From Bugula neritina (lineage: Eukaryota > Bryozoa > Gymnolaemata > Cheilostomatida > Bugulidae), in the NCBI GenBank assembly GCA_964035545.1, contig OZ037773.1:6763251-6827250 (forward strand): 64,000 bases of DNA, read 5' to 3'. Under the pieces are notes generated by a model. The model saw only the letters and a list, made by a program, of their open reading frames with translations, had not been told where the DNA came from and did not search any database. The translations under genes were made by a program, and so were the position numbers. Shown piece by piece: positions 1-11,785 of this stretch. Position 1 is the stretch's first letter; every line of letters begins with the position of its first letter.

Positions 1-845
1 CTCCGAAGTCCAGTGACTAAATAGAAGAAGCTATTCTAAGGTGAGTCTTTCTGTAAACCAACAGCTGCTTCTGTAACCGGTACCAGATGTGCATTTCTAT
101 TGATAACAGCATAACTAGTGAAATGGTCTCATCTATTCCAAGAGTTATCAGCACACAAGTTATCTAGGTGTCACAGCAACCCCTGTGACTGCTAGAATAG
201 AAGGTTGTTCAAGTTTGAGATCAAATTTGCCATACTGTATTACTGAAAACTAGACAAGCATTTTATTCCAACATCAACATTGAAGCACATGATTTAACCT
301 GTTGTTTTAAGAAATAGTCCAATTTTAAAGGAAATGAAGTCGCAGCATACGTCGTTTTAATTGAAAAAGTTTACAATGCCTAAAGCTGTGTTTATTTTCT
401 GTATTTAAAAAATTTATCAAAACCAATATCAGTTCTAAGTTACAGCATGTATAATAGTATGTGCCGGCATTATATTGAAATTTAGACTTTGATTCAATTA
501 GCAGAAAAGAACATTTCAGCTTGTTCTACGATTTTATATTGCTACAAACATATTATTTACAAAATAATAACCCTTGTGCAAATAATTTAATGCTTTAGGT
601 GTGAAATGAATCATTAGAACTTTCTAGACTAGCATCTGTTTAAATAGCCTACAACTGCGGTAAAAATGCCTTTGTTTGTAAACTCCAAAAGCATATCATT
701 CTTGTTCATAAAAAAGAATTATGCAACACCTTCTAAAATGCTTTTGATCTCATGATTTGAAGTGCATGCAAAAAGTTGAAAAATATCTACACACATGCCA
801 GTGGAGTTCAGAGAACTGGGTGGGATGTAGCGTTGAGTTAACTTA

Positions 846-925
846 GCAGCTCCTGTGGTGTAATTGGTTAGTAAGCCTGCTTGTAAGCCGGAGGTCTGTA
901 GTTCGAACCCTGGTTGAAGCAATTA
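846..925 (+). repeat. tRNA-derived SINE-like fragment (copy 1)
   Basis: The stretch has an A-box-like TGGTTAGTAAGCC and a B-box-like GTTCGAACCC in tRNA spacing, with TTGTAAGCC where an anticodon arm would be. The acceptor and anticodon stems do not pair properly, so a working tRNA is unlikely. It shares the core GCTTG.AAGCC.GAGGTCTG with the element at 44601-44680, which points to a dispersed tRNA-derived repeat family rather than a single decayed tRNA. Confidence 0.55.
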
Positions 926-1349
926 ATTTTCAAAAGTGTTTTGAAGAAGAAAGCTATCTTGTGAAGAGTTGGTTAAAATGCATTCAGTATATAGCTGCAG
1001 CTATTCTATAACAGCAAATTTTGGTAGAACCACTGTTAGAATACTCATACATCCTTTTCATAACAAACACAAAATGTTTTAGAGCCATTATTAATTAGAG
1101 AATTTAAATGACAAAAGTAAAATTAAGCACTTTAAAGCTAGCCTCAAACAAAATGACAATCCCCTCTAGTTCATTTAGCTTACAGTGTGTTTGTGTTCAC
1201 AACACGCACACAAGCGCATGCACTATAAATTAATCAACTTTTGTCGAATTCTAGCTAAAATTAATTAGAGCAATATTAGCTTTGAGTCTCACCATAATGC
1301 AGTTTAGGAATATCTAAGTCATCAAATTATCGTTTAGCATTATATAGTG

Positions 1350-1505
1350 ATTCAAAATAGCCTGCTTTACCTTTCTATATTACACCACGTTTCAAAATAG
1401 CCTACTTTTCCTTTCTATATTACACAATGTCTCAAAATAACCTACTTTTCCTTTCTATATTACACAACATCTCAAAATAACCTACTTGTCTTTTCGATAT
1501 TATCG
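1350..1505. repeat. Tandem repeat, about 42 bp unit, four copies
   Basis: Four successive diverged copies of a unit that begins TTCAAAATAGCCTAC and continues TTTTCCTTTCTATATTACAC. It lies upstream of the opsin gene and has no coding potential. Confidence 0.8.
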
Positions 1506-2102
1506 CATTACATAAAGCAGAATCAACAATTTTAATTTAATTTTTTTGTTTTCAATTATAAAGTAATATAAGACAAGGCACATTTGAAGATGCCAGCCTG
1601 TTAAGGTAAGTACCATAATGCTTTTAGATATATACTTCAACTAATGTTGTCAACCATACAGCTCTGTTGCAGCATATATATATTACAATTGCAATTAATT
1701 TTAGTACTTTTTTCTGCTTTTTAGACAATGCAATTATTGTCTTAGTCATTTAATTTTTTTGGTAGAATTCACACATTAGCTGCTACTCCTTTGCAACATT
1801 TATACTATATTGTTTTCAGGGGACTATTAATGGTAAACAAAATAGGATATTTGCTACTATTAAATACTAATTAATATGATTTAGTACAAATCAAGAAATA
1901 ATTATTGATTGACCCAAGATGACACAAACTGTGCATGCTCTTCACTTACATCTACTGTAATAAGGTGTATAAATTGAACAGCTGTGTTACTCGTGAACTT
2001 GCTAAAGATGAGATCGTTCACATGGTACAGCCGTACACCACATGCTGGTTAGTTTCAGCATATTTAGCGTCTCTATCCTTTGCAGAGCCGAGCTACGCTA
2101 CC

Positions 2103-5100
2103 ATGACTGTTGCTAACGAGACTACCTCCACCATCTCCAGTTCATTGACCTTCTCTGTAGATGGGTTGTCAAAAGCAGAATACTTTATGGACTATGTGTT
2201 AGGTAAAGTTTTTAAAAACAAACTGAGTAAAGCTTTGATAGAAAACCTTAAACTCAGCTTTTAAATTTATATTTTTTATTTCAATTGAAATTAGGAAGTG
2301 TTAATTAGTAATCTGAGTTTGAGGTTGGAGCTCTGCGTTGTGATTTATAACTTTCACTACATTAGGGCATTTAGCAATTTATGCTTCAAATTTCTTTTTT
2401 ATATAATTTAGATTCAGTTAGCTAATCTACATAATTGCCAAGTACTAATAAAATTCTTAAAACCTAGTTATATATATGTTATTCTAATTGTAACATAAGA
2501 TAGGTACAGCTCAGAAAACTGTGTTATAGTCTTGGCAACTCATTGTTAATTTATTAAGTATGTCTTTTGTGATAGTTTCGCTGTAAGATTTTAGTTTGAA
2601 AAACAGTCTCCAGTATTTTAGTTAAACTTGACTGCTCCAAAAGAAATTAAAACTGTATAAGAAAGATAATAATAAAGAGTTATTACAATAGATTAAAATT
2701 AACAGATTAGGAGATGTCACATTTTCTCAATAGCTATTTCTAATGCTGCCACACATTTTCAGTGTCATCTGCCTTCAGCTCAGTATGAATATTTACAGTT
2801 ATAAGAGTTTGTTATGACCCCGTAGCTGCTATTCTGCCTGACTGGTGTTATTGTTGACATCTTTCTGTTATTCTATGTGAAAGAGAGTAATTGAGGGTTG
2901 TAGAGATTGTTGAATATGGAAGTTTCTTATCACATGAGTTAAAATTATCATAAATATATTTAAATTATTTATAGATAAACACAGTTAAGATAATATACTA
3001 ACTCCTGTAAAGTTTGAAGTTATAAAAAGGCTTACACATTCCACTTAGAGAATATTAAATTTTTTAACTGTAATTTTTTAAAGTAATGAGCTACAGGTTT
3101 AGTTACATTTTTCAAAATTAAATCCTTTTTGAATGAAGTAAGTAAGTATTATTTCTGTTTTTGTGAAAAAAATGTTGAATTTGCAAAAATTCATGGAGAA
3201 AAAATTTAAGTTTAACACAAACAAGGTATTGCCTGTGATTATACTGGCACAAACAAGTAAATCGATTATCAAAAAACTATATACATAACTATAGTGCAAA
3301 CAATGCAAATACTACTAAAAAGCATAACTCTAATAGATATAATATTTCGAAGCTTTACTTATTGGGTTGCTGCCTTCCAATTTCCCAAACATGTTTAAAG
3401 TTGAGCAGTAAAATTGCATCTCTTTAAAACATGTTATATACTTACCTAAATGATCTTTAGAATTTTAGCTTTCAATTTCCAGCCTTCCATTGATTTTGAT
3501 GCCAATCTCCTATACTTACAGTTTAAGTTCTTGCAAGTTATTACAACTTTGTAATGCTTGATCTTGATATTAACAGAGAAATAGTAGTATATGCATGTTG
3601 ATCAGAACGAAATTATACTTTAAATATTTTTCGCTCCATATAACATTATTTTAAAGGCACAGCATGTTTATTCTGTATCAAAAAATGGGGTGTAAACTTT
3701 TGGCATGGATAAAGTTTGAGCAATTATGCTATAAAACCTACATAATTTGATGATATGATATGATGAAGTTTTAAGATCTTTCAGCAACAAGTTTTTTTCT
3801 ATTTTAGGAATCCTGATGGTTTTGCTCACAATAATTGGAATATTTGCCAATACATCAGTAGTTGTACTATTCACATTGCCAAGTAGAAAGAAGATACATT
3901 CTAGAGTGACTAACTTACTGAGAAGTTTGGCAGTGAGTGATGGAGCCATGGCACTCGTTGGTGGTACTATGTTTGCAGTCAACTGTTTCCACCACAAGTG
4001 GGTGTTTGGAAGAGAAGGTAAGAATATAATTAATAATGCCTAACAGTCATAAAAAGTATTGAATATGATGAACATAATGTTGCCCATTCTCTACAAAGAT
4101 AAAAACAAATATGGGAAGAGGGTCACGATTGCAATATTTGTTTCACAAAGTTGTAAAAACTGTTTTGCTGAAAAGTTATTAAAGCTTGAGTCTTCTACTC
4201 TCAATACATTTTGACATTGCTGTGATTAAAGCAGGGGTTCCCGATCACACCCCCTCTACTTTGTCACTACAATCACATTGGTATACTAGGGCTATTTTCT
4301 CTGAACTGCTACTAGATGCATTGGGAGAATTACTATTAATAAACCTTACCATTATTTTACTTTTCAAACTCTATAAGTTTGCTATGCAGTCAAACAGTTC
4401 ACCTTAGTAATGTCAAGACACCAGCAAACAAAAAGTGCTGTTATCTGGGATGTTATCTTTAGAAAATTCTTTAACTTTTATTCATTTACAGATGTGATTC
4501 TTTTTTTTATCTTTATTGAGCTGGGTAGATTAGGCAGTAAAATAGACACTTTTTTATTCTGCAAGTTACGCTATCAAAATAATTGTGTAATTTATCTGCC
4601 TAAATTTAGATAAATAAGCATAATTATTGTAAACACTTTTGATATATCTGTATGATATAGAAAAACAATAAGTTTAGTTTTAAAATATTCCACACACAGC
4701 TCACACAGCACACATCAATTTAACTAGAATGTACCTATTTTTGTGTACATCACTAGTAACATTTCAATGCTCTGTGTACATTAAACTTAGATCAATATAC
4801 TTATATATAATTATTTAATGCATTAGACACTTAATATATGCTATACTAAGTGAATCAATGTGATAAATTATTAATTAGATCTTGTCACTTACGGAAGTGA
4901 ATGGTTTTTAATAAATTCTAAAATATATTAACTTATATGATTATATATGTTGTATCGCCTGCTCCTTGTTTGTCGGTTTTAAGACTACTGCAAACTGTGA
5001 GCTGGGACCTTTGCTATTGTTTAGCGCTTTTTACATAATATCCTCTTTGTTTGCTGTCTCTGCCTTATTTTTCAGACCAGAGAAGTAAAAGCTTTTAACC

Positions 5101-8100
5101 AATAACAAAGCAGTAAAGATGTTTCTTCCATGGATGTAAAAACCGATAGGCAAATTTTGTAGCGCTAATTAGTCTGATTTACCAGCATAATTTAATTAGA
5201 GTTATTAGCTGAATTTATAGTAAAACTGACAAAAGTAAGAAGCACTGGCTTTGTTTAATCAAATGTATAAGAGGAACTTCATTAAATTTACTATAAAATT
5301 TAGCTAGATTTATTACAGAGCATAAATAAGCTAAATTTACCACTAAGATATTTATTTGCATGACTTGGCTGGATTTGCTAAATATAATTTAGCTAAAACA
5401 ATTAACATATATTAGCCAGATTTAACAGAATCTGGTAACTTTCGAAGGGCTACGCCCATAAATAGAATATTAATAATCGTAACATTCAACCAATCAAAGC
5501 TCAGCCATCAGCCAATTAAATGGGCTTATTGTAGCTGTAAAGTCACAAGCTCAATAGCAGGGATAAACTCTCATACTTTACCAAGATCTGAATTGAAATA
5601 ACTCATTTTTGCTGCGTTAAAGATAGTTACTTCTTAACCTTTCATTCTTTTTTTTATCTGTTTTTTTCAAGAAATAGGTTTTGATAGCTTATTGAATTAT
5701 GTGAAAACTTGAAAACAAACTAAAAATGAAAATCCCACATCGGACAAAAAATAGAAATATTAACATAGTATGTTGATTTTATACAAGATATGCAACATTT
5801 TCATATAATAACAAAAATAGTTATATTGGCATATTAGAAAACCTGAGATTGTTTCAGGACTGTTTAATGTACCCACGGTGTACAAATATACCAAACAAAT
5901 GGAGTAAACAAGAAACAACCACACTTTTACGGTCAACTCACTACAAAAACTCAAAAACTACTAAAATGCTAATTACACATTTATTTTTTGACAGCTCGCT
6001 AAGTACATGGAAAATCCTAAAACTGACATAATAATTAGGTTGATGAGCTAGGTCAATGATAACCTAGGACCTTGCTATGTAGCAATCAAAAATATGGGTA
6101 GTTAAAAGCTAAAACTCATAAATTTGCACATTTTCTAAGCTTTCCATTTTTTAAAGTGCTGATTTAAAAAATACTTCAATTAAGAGTTTTTGAATTACAA
6201 ATAGAATTAAATAAAAGTAGAAAGTTAACATTTCCTTATAACTATTTCTGAAAATTTGTGCGGCTACAGTTATAAGTGCTGTATTATTCCGTTTAAAGTA
6301 AGCAAAATCTATCATTCTTCATACTAATTATTTTAGGCTGTGTTTTTCATGGAGTCATAATGTTTTGGTGTGGAGTTACATCCATAGCCCATCTTGCTGC
6401 CATAGCCTTAGAGAGATGGTACACCATGACGCATATTCAATGGTCTGTGGCCAACAAATATAAAGTGTCAAAACGTGTTTATCTAATAATCTTCTTTTGC
6501 TGGTTGTTTGGATTCTGCTGGGCAATCTCTCCAGTGGCAGGTACGTTCAGTGCTTATCTAAGTTGTAAAGTTTTATTTTGATTCTTTTAGTATTTATAGT
6601 TGTTATCCTAATACCGATTTTATTGATTATATTTTCATTTATGATCTCATGTACCTTGTTTTGAATAAGTAGGTATATTTTTAATTTCTCATGTACTTTG
6701 CTTTCATTAGGTATTAGTATTTTCAACTTCCTAATTTTTTTAATAATTTTCAAAGTGCTAAACTTATACCTACTCCATGTATTTTTTGAAGCATTTATAT
6801 TGAGTATTATATATGATCCTATACGTCAAAGGTTGAAAAGGGCTAGGGCAGATGTTGGTAAACTAAGTGACTACCTAATTTAAAATTTTCATTGTTGTAT
6901 TTACATCATCTCAAAACAAAATGTTTTCTGAAAAACAAAGCTTATTCAAGACTCCTGACTATTTTTACAATTATTGATATGAGTAAAGACTGCTAGATAG
7001 TCTGCCATAAGCTTTTATATTTTTTTACCGCCTTAAGATGTTGTGTCAATTACCTGCATCTTACTTCAATTTTTTTTAATCATATTATGCATGCAATTGG
7101 TATAAGGACCTTTAACTTGATGTGTGAAAACTATTGGACTTGCAGTAGAACTAACTTTAAGCTTTAGTAAACGCTGCTTCTATGTTAACAGGTGATTTCA
7201 TGAATGAAGGGAGTATTGAATGGGTTCTATGGCCTAAGGTCTGATGTATTATTCGATACAAAAACTACCTGCAGCCTACTTCTAGCTCTGACTTGTATAG
7301 GTCATATAATGACCTCATGCGGTCACATGTTTGTGATATAACTTCTGAAAGCATGTACGGCCTCCATAAAAACTGGTGACATCATTATATGTCATGGTTA
7401 CATAAAATATTATTACACTGAGAAAATCTATATTCACATTCTGACGGCAAATAAACTCACGTGAGTTTATAGGCACTGATGGAAAGGGGTCTTTTAAAGT
7501 GTCTTATAAATATGTAGAGCAATTATGACTGGATGCTCTTCTTAACATCACTAATGCCCTTTAATGGGCAAATGCTTTTTACTATTTGCTTTACATTTGG
7601 CTATAGGATTACAGAGATACACTGAAGAAGGGAGAGTGTCTTGCTCATTAGATTGGTTCAACTCATCTCCTGGATACAAAGCTTTCAACTTGACTATCCT
7701 GGTTGCTGTATTCTTTATCCCAGGTCTCATCATGCTCACCACAAACATCATCATATTCAAAGTGGTAACTACTTTCTTCAAAAAACTAGTAATATTATTA
7801 AAGTTTAAACCCACATTTTTGGTGGTGGAAAAATTTTCAGAAAAGTTTAACAGCTGTGTTCTTCCAACCAGAACTTGCAGGCCAAAGCATTTATTGTCAG
7901 CTTTCTTAAATGCATTTAAAATGAGCTGGTAATACCACTCAAAATAGATCACCATAGCAACGGACCAATGTAAAGTTTAAATTTAAACAATAATACCTAA
8001 TATTTAGTCAAAAGCTGCCGCTTTGATAGTTAATAATTGATTATAGAGAGTTGAAAGATGTTAGATCTTTGGTAGTTAAACTTAGAAAAATTTTTAGCAA

Positions 8101-11100
8101 AAAGCATTTGATGGTCTTTGATTTATCATTAGCAATGACTATTTTTCAATTTGCTCTATAAAATGCACTTGGAACATTTTTTACATCTAATAAAGCTGAC
8201 TTATACAGTTACAAGCACTAGCTCAACCTGCCATTGACTGCATCATGCAGGTACCTGTTGCTCTAAGTGACAATCTTTGATGTTTGTAACTGAACCTAAT
8301 ATTAGCTTTGGCAATGTCCACTCAAACGCCCAAAGTGAGGAACTTAGATGTCGTAGTAATATGTTTTACATAATAAGAAAATTTCATAAAACTCTCTCAG
8401 CTGCTAACTAACATATTATATTCTAGTATACTTTTACTGTACATGTAAAAAATACCTCTTTATTATTTAAACCTGATGGAGCACAATTACTATTTGTATA
8501 TCTTTATTAAAAGAAGGAGCAGCTGTAGTCTATAAGTGGTCAGAGCACTGGCTTAGATTTGCACATGTGTACATAAGTTTGAATCTCAGCGAAGTTCATT
8601 GAAAGACAAGTACGATACTTAGCTGCCTATATAACACTCTTATGCTATTAGGGTTCTTTAAAAACAAATGAGACTTTAAACAAACTTGAAAATTTTATCT
8701 ATGTTAGCCTTATAAGTTTATTTAAACCATTAGGTGTCTGGATCTACAATTAAGAAAAAAGACAAAACTCTTCTTTCAAGAGAAATAGAACTGGCCAAGA
8801 AAATGGTCTACTCTAAAGGTAAAACTTGTCACTCTCAGATGCATCTAATCATTTTATCAGTTTCTCTTTGCTTGGCACAGAAAATAAATTTATTTAATCG
8901 AAATTTCATGACAAATTTAGTAAATTTCAAAATCAATAATTTGAAATGCCTATCGTTCCTGCTCATGACATCTGAACCGTAAGATTAAATTTCAGGTAAA
9001 ATGAACTTTTGAAAATTTGTTTTTAAAGCTTTTGTTCTCTCATGTAACCATCATCAATTTCTATTTCGAAATAAGACTTTGGATTTAAGTTATGCCTGTG
9101 CTAACCTGTAACATTATATTTGAGAGACAATGCAATGCTTGGGGTTGCCTTTAACCAAGTCATTATATTGCGTAGATACTAGATAGTATAATAACTTTAA
9201 AAATACTCTGCAAAGTTGTTCATTTCTAAACTAATTTTAGTTTAAAACTTATAATTGTAATTTGCAAACACTTTTTATTGTATATTTGAAATGCAATTAC
9301 TTCTATTTGAAAAATATATCTGTTTATGTAAATAATCTTTTAGTATTTCAAGTTGCAAGCTAAAAGTTGCAAGTTATAAGACCATAATTATTGATAAATT
9401 TAATATAATTCAAAATCATGATTTTTCTAAAGTCAAGTAAAAACCTCTATAAGTGCATTTGAAAAATGCAGAAGTGACTTTTAGCCTCATTATCATTGCA
9501 GTGTTCTACCTCTTAGCCTGGGCTCCATATGGAATTGTTAGTGTCTGGGCTACAGTAGATTGGCAAACTCTCCCATCTTACCTTCTTACTTTGACAGCAT
9601 TTTTTGCTAAAGTGTCTTTTACACTCAACCCTCTCCTATACGTAGGGATGAACAAAAAATACAGGTTAGTAAATTCATGTAAATTTACTTTATTTACTTA
9701 TACACTAGCCGATTTCCTTGCGTTATTTTTATTGTTATCTTTTGTATTTTTACTAGTTTCAACACTGTTACCATTATTTTATTATAATAGTTTGTACCAT
9801 ATTTCTTTTGAAATCGGGTTTTGGCTTTGATGGTTGTTTGTTAAAATTGAAGTGATATAAAAGCAAATGATAGATGAAACATGAGCCTGTCTACAATGAA
9901 AAGCGTTATGTTGATTAAGTTAAATTATGCTTAGTTCAAGTAATGAGTAACATACATTATTGCTGATTGGTAAATTTTAATTGGTGTGTTTGTTTATAAA
10001 CAAACTAAATGTACTGTATACTTTCAATAATGGTTAAGTTAGTAAGTCAGTCGGCTTGATAAGTTATTCAGCCAAGCTAGAAGGGCTAGAATTGCGCAGT
10101 AACACAAATCTAATGACTCACAATGAAAATATACGCTGAGGTGTATGTACAACCAGCAAATTCTATTACAAGATACACCTTCTAACTTCTATAATAGTAA
10201 CATGCTTAGTGTTAGTGCACTCAAACAATTCAGTATGTTACCAGCCCCTTATACCTATAATATTACAAACCTCTAAGTTGTCTTCTATAGGTTGTTGCTG
10301 GCATTTGTTGCTATCAAATTATTGTAACTTATATGAAATATTATTAGTTTAAAATTTTGACAGAAAATTTCTTCAAAAGATAGAAGTTAAATGCTAAGTT
10401 TTTTGATTAAGTATATATCTATAAAATCACCTCTGACCTTCAACTTGCAAGTCAGTGTGCTAGCCATTTGCACTACAGTGGCTCTTGAAGAATTTCAACA
10501 CCACAATATAACAAATGTGTTATATCTTTTAAACAGAACAGAGATGTGCGCAATGCTGTTTCCATGGCGACCTGTTGATGCACCTGCAGCTCGAGAAGAT
10601 ACGCCGACTTCCTATAGTATGGAAATCTCAAAAGTCTCGGATGATCAAACCCAATCTCAGGGTAATTAGATAAATTATATAATAGAACACACTATAGCAT
10701 ATTTACTACTTCTCCATGCTTCGAATGGATCCATAATTACACCACTTTGATTAAGACACTGTCTCTATATACATCAAATAAAAACTCTTTTCCCATAATT
10801 CGAAGCATGGGAAAGTTGCATATTGTAATTATTAATGTAACTTATAAACACGGAATAGCAAAGTGGGTATTATAATGCTCAGTATGAAAAGTTTGCTCAA
10901 AGAATTGTTTTTTGTTTTTTTAGCAAGTCCATGACTTTAAAAAGATAATATTTCAATCGTTTTGATAAAACTGTTGTACTTATCAATTTGTCTGAACCTT
11001 TAAAGTTTATAGGCTTAAGCTGCACTCATATTTCAGTAAGTAAGTGATGATACATTCCACTATGACATAATCAAACCCCGCCCAGTAAATATGATAGTAA

Positions 11101-11785
11101 TAGCATTAGTTACACATCTAACCCCACTAACTCCCTCACTGTATTCTAATTTCTCAATAGCTGCACTAGAATTATAGTTCTCTTATTTATATTATAGCAT
11201 AGTGATTGTAGTTTGAGCATGATAATTTTAGTCTTTAGCAAAATATATTAAAGCTACTTTGGTAGATGGCTTTAACTTCGAGTTAAAGAAAACCATCTAC
11301 CAATATAGCTGCATTTTAACTGAATAACTGGAACTACAGTACTGTAAAGACTGTCACTACAAATTTTTACTGCATATTATTTTGAAATTAGAATAATAGC
11401 TTTTAATGATTAAATATTTCAGTTGGCCCTTTCAATGTAATACTTGAAGGTGTTTGATCAGGTTAAAGGTATTACAAGAAAATCTGCAGCATAAGATGAA
11501 ATGAAATGCTTATTAAAAATGGAATAACCATTATAAGAATAAGATTTTATGACTGAATATCAAACAAAAAAGTGTCAAAAAGCTTTAATTTGCTTTTGAG
11601 AAATTAAACTTTATTTTTATATGTGATTCTATATTAATAAAGCATTATAATATAATGGCATAATATTACTGTCATACAGTGGTGTAGTATAATATAATAT
11701 AATTTATATGCCTTTACCAGGCAATCATCAAATCAAAGAAGAAATAGAAGAAAGTGAACTTAGTACGTGCGATCAGAAAGAATAA
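2103..11785 (+). CDS. Opsin (retinal-binding rhodopsin-class GPCR), 8 coding exons
   Basis: Light-sensing seven-transmembrane receptor of the plasma membrane. Coding exons are 2103-2202, 3808-4017, 6337-6540, 7607-7764, 8734-8818, 9472-9664, 10537-10661 and 11721-11785. All junctions are GT-AG with matching phases, giving 379 codons. The retinal Schiff-base lysine is K299 (codon 9609-9611) in AFFAKVSFTLNPLLY. The TM7 motif is NPLLY followed by NKKYR. The ECL1-ECL2 disulfide pair is C105 and C184, and E178/E179 before C184 is the likely distal counterion. TM3 ends in ERW (129-131) instead of D/ERY, and His108 occupies the bovine Glu113 position. ATG 2103 was chosen because an acceptor (tttgcag) lies just upstream and because the resulting 34-residue N-terminus carries an NET glycosylation site, as is usual for opsins. 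Exon 7 could also read through to a stop at 10667-10669. The subclass (tetraopsin/peropsin-like or xenopsin-like) is unresolved. An AATAAA lies about 80 bases after the stop. Confidence 0.9.
7451..7470. other. Perfect 20-bp palindrome centred on a CACGTG E-box
   Basis: ATAAACTCAC followed directly by GTGAGTTTAT, in opsin intron 3. The centre is the canonical E-box CACGTG. Binding by a bHLH factor is only a possibility; a short palindrome can also arise by chance. Confidence 0.5.
8515..8612 (+). repeat. tRNA-derived fragment, decayed
   Basis: Opsin intron 4 contains an A-box-like ATAAGTGGTCAGAGCACTGG and, about 40 bases later, a B-box-like AGTTTGAATCTCAGC. Stems are not maintained. It could be an old SINE head. 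It is less similar to the copies at 846 and 44601 than those two are to each other. Confidence 0.4.
10711..10811. repeat. Inverted repeat pair in opsin intron 7
   Basis: TCCATGCTTCGAAT near 10711 is the reverse complement of ATTCGAAGCATGGGA near 10799, with about 73 bases between the arms. It begins roughly 50 bases after the exon 7 donor. It may be a small foldback element; no flanking target duplication was identified. Confidence 0.5.
11252..11310. repeat. Short foldback hairpin in opsin intron 7
   Basis: A 59-base inverted repeat. The arms pair AGCTA with TAGCT, TGGTAGATGG with CCATCTACCA, and CTTTAACT with AGTTAAAG, closing on a 3-nt loop (TCG). A four-A bulge sits on the 3' arm. The loop is too tight for a typical animal pre-miRNA, so a foldback element is the safer reading. 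Confidence 0.6.

Larger units (their letters stand above)
1..2085. other. Upstream noncoding region of the opsin gene
   Basis: No open frame here looks coding. Two good donor sequences are visible, AAG/gtgagt with the cut after 40 and AAG/gtaagt with the cut after 1605. All three frames before position 40 carry stops, so these could only be untranslated exons, and the second could splice to the acceptor tttgcag at 2085 just before the opsin start. The stretch also holds a tRNA-derived fragment (846-925) and a 42-bp tandem repeat (1350-1505). The rest is AT-rich with nothing recognisable. Confidence 0.4.

Noticed and set aside
846-925. Functional tRNA-Thr (TGT)
   Set aside because: Acceptor and anticodon stems contain several mismatches and there is no clean T-run terminator.
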